Of a stretch of DNA of 64,000 bases, positions 47,355-57,708 are shown one piece after another; the first letter of the stretch is position 1, and each line of letters begins with the position of its first letter. The DNA is from Hymenoscyphus infarciens. Its lineage: Eukaryota; Ascomycota; Leotiomycetes; Helotiales; Helotiaceae. Both the position numbers and the translations under genes were made by a program. The stretch covers positions 1 to 64,000 of the forward strand of contig LLCB01000049.1 of assembly GCA_001414345.1 (NCBI GenBank), in the 5' to 3' direction. Below the pieces are notes generated by a model. It did no database searches, was not told the origin of the DNA, and saw only the letters and a list, made by a program, of their open reading frames with translations.

Positions 47355-48530
47355 AAGCAAATGGAAACCCAGGAGTGCTTGCTATACTTTTAGGTTCTCA
47401 ACTTTCAGGAAGCGATTAGAAGTTCAGCATAAAGATACTTGTTTTAAGCTTCTTACCTTATGTTATCATTCGATTTTCTTTAAGTATTCTAGGATTTCTT
47501 TATAGCGCCTTTATTTCAGCTGAAATACTTGAGCTTTTGCTGGGAAGTGTTCATTTCCATAAACCGGTTCTATTAGAGAGACAGAATAACTGAATCATTT
47601 ATATGAAGAAGCTAAAAATGACATCTTTTTTGATAAGCTAGACTGGTCAAGTTCTTAGTATTATTATACGATTGGCTTATTTGCGCTAGTGTTCTAAAAT
47701 AAAATCTTTAAGTGAGTCTATATCAGAAAACACTGAATCTTTGAAAGTAAGAATAAGAGTTTATTTATTTATTTATTAAAAGATATTATACTAAAGGAAC
47801 AGAGAAACTAAAAGTCATATCATAATGATCTGTCTAAAGAAAGCAATTGTATACCAATTTCTAAGTGACAGAAGAACGCTAGAAGTGGCTATGAAAGGTA
47901 TTTTGATATGGTAAACCCAAACCTTTAACTAATTACAATTTCATTTCAAAGGTATTGGCTTCTTACATAAATCTACCAAGGGCTTTGCTGTGAGGAGGAA
48001 ACTTATAAAGAAAAATTGTACAAGTAAGTTATTTGCTACATAACACATTAATTATGCCTAAGTTTATAAGGTTCAACGATTTGTGATAGAATAAACACAT
48101 GAGCAGTCACGTCGCGGACAAAATAAGCGGGATTTTTTTATATAGCAAAGCGGCGATCACGTATATCTGCGATCACAGACGTAAAACACCTTGAATCAAA
48201 CAAGATTTAGAACTGTAATAGATATAAGCAATAGCTTTCTATTGATCTAGTCTTTTAGCATGAAAGTAATGTGGTTGACTTAGAGTACGTTAGTTAAATC
48301 TTTGATAGACGTTTCAAAAACTGCCGCTTTTTTTTCCTCCACCGCGTAGCAGTCAATAGATTGTTTTCGTTCGGCTTTTGCTCGGAAATTAGGTTGTCGC
48401 GAAAGACTAGCGTCCTTAAGCTTATTGACATGCAAATCACATAGATGACGGCGACGGGTGATTTCTTCTTTGGAATACCCAATTGGTGTCTTCTGCATAC
48501 TCAAGTCGCCAAAAGCAAACCCCTTCCTCG
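47355..48530. other. AT-rich intergenic region
   Basis: About 1.2 kb, moderately AT-rich but not fully RIP-like. A minus-strand frame at 48280-48543 (87 aa, charged) runs into the hAT-like element boundary and may be a fragment of something older; it has no recognisable motif. Confidence 0.4.
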
Positions 48531-49215
48531 TAGGTCTGCACAACGAATAGATGAATAAAATATTAACTATTCATCATAAATATTAAATAAATATATAGTA
48601 TTTAAGCGATTATTCGAGCGATAAGAGCTTAAATGAATATATTACGAATAGTTTCTATTCATTAAGCTTAATATCCGCCCTCTAGGTCTTAGTATATATA
48701 AGTTGAATTTTACTCCCTTTTTATATATATATTTAAATACAACTAAACTCTAAATTCACTTACTTTTAATTATTATTAATAGATTACTATCGTCTCTACT
48801 CTTTATCACTTATATTATATGAAATAGGGTGTTATATTAAAGAGTATCACATAACACCCCACTTTCTAAAAAAAAAAATACACGTGACCTTTAAACTAAG
48901 GTTTCGACGTTGAAAGGGTCTAAAGGCTCCACCCTTTTCACCTTATTTAATAATTTATCTACTTTTTAGCCTAGAAACGAGCCTAATCGAGATGACGAAA
49001 GCGACTAAAGCGGATAATTTCAAGGGATTTTCATATATATTTAGATAAGTGGGAAACTATACCAAACGGGTAGAGAATAGAATATTCATGAATAAACGAC
49101 TGCTATTTACACCCCAAACGCTCCTTATTCTTGAATAATTCGAAGGGTATTTTATCCGTGGAAAATCGTGAATATTCTGAATATATTCCTGGCTTTTATT
49201 CGTTGTGCAGTCCTA
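48531..49215. mobile_element. Non-autonomous hAT-like element with 8-bp target duplication
   Basis: The ends are inverted repeats: left TAGGTCTGCACAACGAATA and right (reverse complement) TAGGACTGCACAACGAATA, 18 of 19 matching. The element is flanked by a perfect 8-bp duplication CTTCCTCG at 48523-48530 and 49216-49223. An 8-bp TSD and TAG..TGCA ends are hallmarks of hAT transposons. The 685-bp interior is AT-rich and RIP-affected with no transposase frame. It contains a 9-bp hairpin GGGTGTTAT / ATAACACCC (48827-48835, 48851-48859). The right end is only 28 bp from the ATG of the next gene. Confidence 0.88.
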
Positions 49216-49243
49216 CTTCCTCGCAGTGTTCTCCACTTTCACC

Positions 49244-50467
49244 ATGGCCGAAGACCAGTCAAACCTAAAGCCTATGGCAGGTGAGGAATTGTTCTCTGCG
49301 ACTTTAGGACCAGGATATCCAGAAGGTTCATTCGGCCCTCTGCCACTGGAGGCACGCCTTCAGCTTGGAGCGGATGTCAGTTATGGCCAACCCAAGTTTT
49401 TGGAGTCTGTTTGTACCACATTGGAATATTATGACCTGAAGCTACCAGCGGTTAAGAAAGCAATAATTCCGAACACGTCACGTACCAACCGCACAATCCA
49501 TGGCTTAGAGAAGATACCGCCTGAAGTCTTCCTTAATATCATCGAACAAGTCATTGGCAAGAAACTCCTCCACGGCGCATTGGTACCCGCAGCTGCTATG
49601 AACCTCCTTGCTGCTTTGCGGCCTCTTGTTGATCCCTACAACCAGCTCTTGGGGGAATTGTCGGAAAAGTGCTATTATATGTTCTCATACAAGAACACAA
49701 AGAAGGTACCCTTCTACATTGGGGTAAAATCAGTTCAGAGACTTCATGTGCAGTAAGTGGATTATATTCCTAAATTCTAAACAACAGGCGCGACCAAATT
49801 AACATGTAGATAGACTTATGCTCCCATGCACAATTGGTGTCCCAAAGAATCTCCAAGACAACCGGGAGATCAAAGAACTGCGCCTCAACATGTTTGGCGA
49901 CATGACAGTTGAAGGGCTTGCGATGGTCGTAAATATATGGGTCAACTGCTTAGGGAATCTTAACAAGCTCACCATCCATACCAGCGGTATATTCAAGCAA
50001 AAGCAACGAGGAGACAGTCAGGGACAGAACATACCTTTGATTGTACAAGGAGAGAACGACGAAGAGCGCAAAACTGATATTTTCAACCATTTCATCGTGT
50101 CTGAATATGATCAGAAGCTTGGAGTAAAGGGCACCATTGGATCTCGCTATGGCACCATGAGTGAAAGATATTCTTGCTCTGTAAGCGACCTTTCCCTGTT
50201 TCAATGAGAAAAACGTTTGCTAATTTGTTGCAGTGGGAAGCTGGGGAGGGAAGATCTTTGAAATGGGACGGCGCACATCATCCTTCATATATGGCAATGA
50301 AGTATGTCTGGGGAAATACGCCTGACGAGGATCGGCATGCTGCTATTTTCAATGGTGATCAAAAGTATATTATTTTCAAGAGAGCCGATGCGATCTCGGA
50401 GAATTGGTATCAATATATGACAAATGACGGTACCCCAAGTCGCTCACCAGGCGGCTGCAAGCGATAA
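49244..50467 (+). CDS. F-box-like hypothetical protein
   Basis: Three exons (49244-49752, 49814-50180, 50234-50467) encode 369 aa. The start ATG at 49244 has a good context (caccATGg); an in-frame CAG upstream lies in the hAT target site. Residues ~84-102 (GLEKIPPEVFLNIIEQVIG) look like an F-box helix. The remainder has no repeats I can identify as LRR or WD40. F-box proteins link substrates to SCF ubiquitin ligases; here this is inference from one short motif. The hAT-like element sits immediately upstream and should have displaced or replaced the promoter. Confidence 0.65.
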
Positions 50468-50949
50468 TTCCAATTGGCATTACCTCAACCGGAACATTCG
50501 CACCATCACCCCTTTCTCTGTACGGCACTTCATACGAAGGGTGAGGGAGGAGGAGTATTGGTGTCATTCATGAACTTGCAGCACACATCGGGATAGGGAA
50601 AATAATCAATGTGTAGAGTGATAGGTATGGGTTGCTTCAAGTAATCCCAGGGGATAAATAGACACTCAATTGAAAGCAAATTTTCCAATGAGAATGCTTT
50701 GATAACAGAGAAAACGCAAGGTAACAGGACAGGGTTCAAAAGTACTGTCGATTTCTTGATTCTAAGAGGCAGACAGTTCTAAGACAACATAGCATATGCC
50801 GCTAAAAACTCGAGACCTACTTGCGTAAGTGCAGAATAACCAGAAACGAAAGGAGGATGCAATAGGTCTGAAGATGCTGTAGGTGTGGTGTTTTAGCTCT
50901 ACGAAAGCAAGATAAGTATCTAGAACACTCCCTCGATATGTCTAGTATA
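50468..50949. other. Intergenic, no gene seen
   Basis: About 480 bp of ordinary composition downstream of the F-box-like gene. Nothing was recognised. Confidence 0.45.
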
Positions 50950-52212
50950 CTCTAACAAGGGTTTTTATCCCTGTAAGTAAGCTAGCAGGATTAAAAAGTA
51001 GAATTTAAGAATAGTACTCGAACTCTTTCTAAGAAAAGTGGGTACTACGAGCGCTAGCTTTATAGTTTTTAAGCACTTTAAGAGGCTATAGAGGCTATAG
51101 CTATTATATATCCTCTTTTAAGAAATAGTCAGTGCTCTCGGTATTTAGGCAGTATTTAGGAATAGCCTTATGTTATACGATTACCTAATTACTCTCTTCT
51201 TTTTTCGCTAATCCGCTACTTCTACGAAATCGCTTCTTTTAAAAGAATAAGTAACGAAATTAGACGTTTTAGATAAAGTTTACTACTTCGCGCGCTTATA
51301 TATATACGCGCGTCTATAGGTAAGCTCTTAAATTCCTTATCTTCGAAGTAGAGATATTACTTTTACGCAAAGCTAAGATATAATACGAATAAAGTATAAA
51401 GTAAGGCTAAATAAGCTATATACTTTATTATATTACTAAGAGTTTTATTAGCTAATAGAAAGCCTCTATTTCCTGTTATATACTAGTACTTACTTTACTT
51501 ACTCGAAAATTTTCTACTTTAGAACTTCTTTCCTAAAATAACATTTTTCTATAATACTATAAGTAGCTTAAAGCACTTCTATAATATTAAACCAAAGAGC
51601 TTATAACCTTAGTCTTAAAGTAAAAGCCTAATTTATTAAGATAAAGAACGTTAAAGGTGTTAATAAAGTAATAAAGTAATAAAGCGAAATGTTAGTTATA
51701 TAAGTAGTGAAACCGATTAGGATAAAGTAGTATAGAAGTAGAATAGAGAGGATATATTACTAAATAGAGAGAACGAAGACGAAGACGAAGACGAAGATAA
51801 TAAGAGCGATAACGATTATTCTATATAATTATAATATAAATTATTACTTTTTATACTAAAAGGCTATATTTTAGTACTATATTTATATACTTTTATACTT
51901 AAAATTTATCCTATAATAACGCTAACAGCTATATTACGCTTTACGCCAAATAAGCGTTTCGTATTACTTTACGAAACATAAGAATAAGCATCTCTACTTC
52001 GAAGTAACTTAGAAGAATCTATCTACGTTTTAAAAAGGTAAGCGGAAAGAGGAAGAGGGAAAGCGTCGAATTTAAACTTTAAAACTAAATTTTTTTTAAT
52101 TACTCTAAAAAAGTCTAAGCTTTATCGATCATAGGCCCTCTACCCTTGTAGAATATTATTGCTTTTTAATACTAATCCCTACCTAAAACATCCTTGTGAC
52201 CTCTCTAACAAG
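50950..52212. repeat. RIP-affected AT-rich block between 10-bp direct repeats
   Basis: From about 50960 to 52150 the sequence loses CA and TG and becomes TA-rich, though scattered CG remains. CTCTAACAAG occurs at both edges (50950-50959 and 52203-52212), which could be a target duplication. A GAAGAC microsatellite-like run lies at 51776-51800. No transposase could be read. Element type unknown. Confidence 0.6.
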
Positions 52213-52901
52213 AGCCCCGATTAGGCCATATTCCGTGTGGTACAGAACACCTACGACAGGGGGGGCGCTTTGCTTTCGTAGGGTGGAGAGGAAGTTAGGT
52301 TGGGAAGCTTCAGGTACGTGATACCCCGGCTAGCGCCAGTCCGATTAAAGCTTAGCGCGGTTTGAGGGGTTTCCTGTTCTCTTTCTCCTGCGTCGTTTTA
52401 TGGCTAGTTTGCTTGTGTTACTAGCAAGACTTGTCATCCCCCAACAAGATGTTCCGAGTTGTCGTGACTCCAGTGAGTCCAACGATGCACAACCCGGAAG
52501 CACCTGGATCCAGTTGATAAGTCAAGGGAGTATATCTAGAAAGTTGCGCTATGATTCTTTCTGTTGGCTGATTCCCAGTGGATTCTCGCCATCGATAGTC
52601 CTATTTCCGCCCCCAAACATCCCACACAGGTTAGTGAGTGTTTCCCCAAGGTTGACAGACACACACACACATAGCCACACCATCCGCGACACACCGAATC
52701 TTTAGATTACCGCCTGTTTGGGCGACAACACGCCGTCTCTGCCTTCTTACAAGGACATCAACATCGATCTGCGAGTATATCGAAGCAACCCCAGAATGAA
52801 CAAAACCAAAAGCAACCCATAGTGCGCTCGACTGATCACTCGAGATTGCGAGATAGCTTCGCAAGGCCAGGGATACGACATGCCACCGAGAACGGACCAC
52901 T
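52213..52901. promoter_or_regulatory. Upstream region of the large fungal gene
   Basis: About 690 bp of normal composition. It contains a short (CA)n run near 52660-52672 and a G run at 52260-52266. It should include the promoter of the next gene. Confidence 0.4.
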
Positions 52902-55900
52902 ATGTCATTCGGGTTTTCGGTTGGAGACTTCATTGCTCTATCGAAACTTGCCAATAGCACGGTTCAGAATGCACGGAAAGCGGTTGGTGCCCATGATGCC
53001 CTCACGAGAGAGGTTGGCAGCCTCCATCTCGTTCTACGGCGCCTCGAGGCGGCGGCTTCGAAACCGGACTCTCTCCTCCTTCGAGCCGAAGACAATCGAA
53101 AGCGAGAGCTCGCAAGGCTCATACGGGACTGCGAACGGGTTTTAAGGATATTGTCACAAATTCTCGAGAAATATAATGGGCTGTCGGAAGAAAAGAAGAG
53201 GGTCACAAAACTTTGGCAGAAGGTACGATTCGGCAATGGAGAGATGCAAGATGTTGGGAAAATAAGGACGGAAATTTCCACATACATGCATGCCATCAGT
53301 TTGTTCCTCAGCCTGCTTTCGATTGGATCTCAAGGGAAGGTTGAAAGATATATGGCTACGGGATGTCAAGGAATCTCTGCATTGGATCACAGCTACCATG
53401 CAGGCCAGTGGCCGCGAAGAACAGTCCATTTTGACATCTTATGCGGAAGATGACAGGGCTGTGTGGAAAGCCTTTCGCCGGGAGCTGATTCAGGAGGGAT
53501 ACTCGAGCCGAACGCTTGGAAAATACAAGCGAAAAATCAAACAATATGTTATGGAACTTGGCGAGAGGGGAGTTCTAGATGATACAATCGAGGAAGAAGA
53601 GGTGGCCGGTTCTTCTGTGTCTCATGCCATAAGCTCCTCCTCGACTCTGAGCGCCGAACAGCCTACCGAGGACGCAATCGAAGGAGACGCAAACTTTGGC
53701 CATGATATCTCGAAACCATCTTCTGTGCATGGGGAACAATTACAAGGCGATGAGATGTCCGCAGGGGAGGAAAATATTTCTTTTGATGACTCGAATGCGC
53801 AGCGATCAAGCGATGTAATAACCGAACAAGTCATCAATGCATCCCATGTGTGTGCTACCACCTCATCGTCGCCAGAATCACGAACAAGAAGTGCAATTCC
53901 TTCTGGTCCCACAGAACCAGTCCTCGAAGAAGACCAGGCTATGTGGGAAGCATTACGCAAAGAATTAGCCAAGAAGGGCTACTCCAATCAGACACTCGAG
54001 AGGAACCAAGTAGCCATCAAGGTCTATATGGCAGTTCTTAAGGAAACAGCTGTTCCTGGCGATACGACAGCAGAAGAAGTCCCTACAAGGCTGGCACATC
54101 GACCCCGACGAACAAGCAGATCTCCATCACCTTACAATCCGTCAACAGGAACAATTCAGCCCGAGGAAGATGATGCCGAAAACAGCGAAATTGAAGATGG
54201 AATACAAAAGAATAATACAAACGACGACATCACTGAGGATATATCGTCAGGGCACACCGACTCTGAAAATGAGAAGAAAGTTCAGCATGAGAACACAAGT
54301 AAAGAAACGGAAATTTCCACTTCCACGACCCGAGTATACCATGCCTATGTCGAGGAAGCGTCTGACGACGGTTCTTCTTTTCAATCTTTTGTCCCTCGGC
54401 CCAATCATAACGCAGAATCTGTTCTATATTCACCACTAACGGAATCAAAAGCACCCGAGGATGAAATCCCATCAACTCGCAACTCAGAGGCCCCGATCGC
54501 TGAAAACTTCGATGACAAAAAGCAAACACGACAGGAACGAGATTTTGACCTGGGGTCATCTCACGACCAGTCGAGATCACCCATAGCTCTCCAGAATACA
54601 GATTGCCATAATGTACCAGAATTTCCACAATCCTATCAACCCCCGATACCTCTCCCAATGGATAATGGCTTTTCTGCAACACTTCGCGATGGGGCAACTC
54701 GAAAAAAGGCAGAAAAGAAGACAAAGGGTAGAATTTGGCCTGATGATTTTGTTCCCCAAGAGCTTCATGACCCTCATAGAGAATTTGCTGGACGACATAT
54801 GAATGAGTCGCCGCCGCCGCTTCCTAGGCCCGATGAGACTTTTATCGATCCTCGTTGGGCGAATCATAATCTTTTTGCTGCACAATATATGGAGGCTAGT
54901 AGAAAAAAAGATTTGAAAGGCAAGGATACAACATCTCTTCCACCACCACCCGGACCCGATAACTCTACGCTCATCCGCGAAGCGCGCCCCACGATGCCTC
55001 CCCGCGAATCTAATAACAAGCAACCCTTACCTTTTCATGAAATTGAGAACTCTGCAAATACCCCAATTCCTACCCCCAATCGTGTTACACCACACAAAAC
55101 AACACACCCCGATGTATCTCACGATGCAGGTGATATGACCCAGCGATCATTTCATTCTATTCCCACCTTCCCAAGTCCACTTGAAAGCCTACTTTCCAGT
55201 CAAGCTCAGAAGCACGATACCTCTAGCAGTTCGCGCCTGGCTAGTCGATCTCAATTTAGGAAGTTCCCGAAATTACCACGATTCCTTTCAGATGGCACTA
55301 CCGTTGCTGATCGCTCTGCCGGGTGGAATGCCCTTTTCATCGATGAAGAGGTGTATCCCGTAGAGGTGGTAGGCAGTGATCTATTTTACACCAGTGAAGA
55401 GCATTTCAATGACAAGGAAAGAACCGAGGACGGATACAACCATGAAGCGTACAAGAACAGGAACAATACCCATCGAATGATGGCTACTGACGCAGATGCC
55501 CGAAAGCATCGCATCCCACCTGGCTACTCCTTGAAACACTGGGATCCGAGTAAAGAACCTGTTATGCTCTGGGGATCGGTCTTCGATTTCGAAAGCTTAG
55601 GAAAACTTCTCTACGGTTGGACCAACTATAACTACAGCAGATATAGCCCCACAGCCGACCTGGCTGATGAGTTATGGCTGCTACTAGTTCGATTCTCCGA
55701 TAGGTATCAAGCGGCCGAGGAGTGTATGGCCAGACTACAAAACGAAGATGATCGCTCACTAGTCGAAGATTTTGTGTGGTCTGCAAAAAGGGTATCTGAG
55801 AAGCTAAAACGCATCCTCAGAGCTTGCGAAGCACACTCCTCAAATGTATATGGGGTAAAGCCCAAAGCAGAGCCCACAATTTTACCTAAGCGAGCTATGG

Positions 55901-55953
55901 ACGAAATTATCTGTTTCGAAGAGATCGGAAGCTGCATGACACGAAGAATCTAA
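52902..55953 (+). CDS. Large fungal-specific protein with apparent frameshift near 53340-53375
   Basis: The frame from ATG 52902 begins MSFGFSVGDFIALSKLA, typical of fungal N-terminal regulatory domains, and stays coiled to ISLFLSLLSIGSQGKVERY before a stop at 53451-53453. The continuation (VKESLHWITATMQASG, then EDDRAVWKAFRRELIQEGYSSRTL) lies in the +1 frame and runs unbroken for ~860 codons to 55953. No intron fits. A ~45-aa module occurs twice (EDDRAVWKAFRRELIQEGYS and EEDQAMWEALRKELAKKGYS). The centre is disordered and acidic. The end has a conserved-looking YSLKHWDPSKEPVMLWGSVFD block and helices. Either a real mutation, a sequence error or recoding. Function unknown. Confidence 0.7.
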
Positions 55954-56262
55954 TGGATTCAATGTGGCTCTGGATCCATCGCTTTGATGGCAATTGCCGA
56001 GACATCTTGATCTTGGTTGACTGTACACTGGCTCCTGTTTTCAAAGACGAATTATAGAACTTCATTAATGATATATACTTGTTTTTCTTTTCTTGACTAT
56101 TTACTTTCCGTTCAACACTCTCACAGCTCCAATATATTTTACATCATGTGTTATTTGATGCTTGTTCGCCAAATTATGCCCAGCAAGATGTCTCAAAACA
56201 CTCACAAGTCGTCGAGCGCAGAGTGGTTCCGTTCCATTGATTTTCACTTCGATGTGCCTATG

Positions 56263-56944
56263 TCATCTAAACCCCCAGTACGCATGACGCGAACATCCTC
56301 TGCTCCGGTTTGTTGTCAAGACACGACATCTCTTTCCCTGTTTCGTTGTCCCTGTGCATCGATATGTTCCTGGGCGGTGGCTGTGGACCTGCTGGTGGGA
56401 ATTTGACTGGTGGATATTGATTGAGCAGTAGGGCGAGCGGTAGAACTCTAAGGTCTCGATAAGGGTTTTCTGGTGCTGGTTGTTAGACTGGAGCAACTGG
56501 CGGACGTATAGCTGGTGGTATGAAGGTTTGGAATAGGGTTTGTCCCGGTGCCGCCGTTTATGATGCTTGTTGTTGCTGGGTCGATCAAGATTGAACATTA
56601 GCCTGAGATGCTTGGTTTTAAGCTGGTGGTGCAGGAGGAGCTTGATGCTGCTGGGAACCCGTAGTGGGATGCTGATCTAAGTGGTCGTAGTCTGGTTGGG
56701 CCACCTGGGTGTTTGCCTGTTGCTCGGCGGCTGTGGAAGGCGACTGTGGCTGTGGAGTATGTGCTACCAGTTGGGATTGAGAAACTTGTGGTCGATTTGA
56801 ACCTGACTGATCTTGACCTGAAGTTGACTGCTCCTGCTGACTCGCTTGCTCCCCTTCCACTATTTCTGCTCGATTCTCGTCTTGCGGATTCTCCCCGTGT
56901 TGGGGGTCTGGCTATAGCGTCGTGATTATCCACTCGGTCGTCAT
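56263..56944 (-). pseudogene. Q/P-rich gene broken by five C-to-T-type stops, with Cys-motif C-terminus
   Basis: From ATG 56944 one frame encodes a Gln/Pro/Ser-rich protein (EQASQQEQSTSGQDQSG, then QQHQAPPAPP) interrupted by TAG 56912-56914, TAA 56618-56620, TGA 56585-56587, TAA 56558-56560 and TAA 56483-56485. Each is one C-to-T step from CAG, CAA or CGA. The C-terminus lies in another frame (56263-56365) and reads YRCTGTTKQGKRCR...GCSRH, a C-x-G-x-T-x3-G-x2-C type motif. The intact gene at 57709 carries a related motif. The copy is dead, or its true exon structure escapes me. Confidence 0.6.
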
Positions 56945-57708
56945 CATCTTCGTTTTTGTCTCTCAGTCAAATATAGGTCACTACAATTAAGATGAACGGC
57001 TTGGTATTGTAAAACTTTATTATGAGGAGATAAAATTAGACATGGCTATAATGCATTTCAAGCCCTGTAGTGATTTGGACAGCCACGAAATGGACGGTAA
57101 AATAGCTCATTGTTTTAAATCTCCAGGATAGTTCAAATAAATTATTCTAGAAGGTTAGAACGTTCTAGACTGTTAACCCAGATATCTTGAACTGTCAACT
57201 TCTACCCCCAGGTCAATACCGACGTATCAAGGAAGTACTTAGTTACTGCCACTTTTATTCTCCACCAGGAGACAGCCTACACATATCCCGCTTACCAAAA
57301 TAGTACAGCTTTGGACTCGTGTTTGACCCCAAAGAAACAAAGAGACCCTAAAAGAATTCTTTTGAGCAAGCAATTTAGTTCGAGCTAAAGTGAGCAGGGA
57401 CCGAGCTATGCTACAGATTATACTATTTCCTGCAGGGATGAATAAAGGACTTGGCCCGCAAGCTGTCCAGTTTCCATTAATCTTTGATAACAAAAAAGGA
57501 GTCGAAACCCGCATGCGGCATACACCTTTATTCAACACCTTGACAAAGAACAAAGAAGCGCATCCCATTTCCCAAACTCTTAAATGCTCGTCCCACGATA
57601 ATTCAGTACATTTAAAGGGTTTTCATTCACACCGACCCAAGGTTTCTACACTTCTCGCTTTAACTAGAATACCTCTGTAAAACATTTAAGCCCAAAATAA
57701 ACAACAAA
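56945..57708. other. Divergent intergenic region
   Basis: About 760 bp between the dead Q/P-rich gene (minus) and the repeat-rich gene (plus). It should contain the promoter of the latter. Nothing else was recognised. Confidence 0.45.

Noticed and set aside
52400..52705. 101-codon plus-strand open frame
   Set aside because: It contains a CA dinucleotide run and no conserved feature. It lies in the likely promoter of the following gene.
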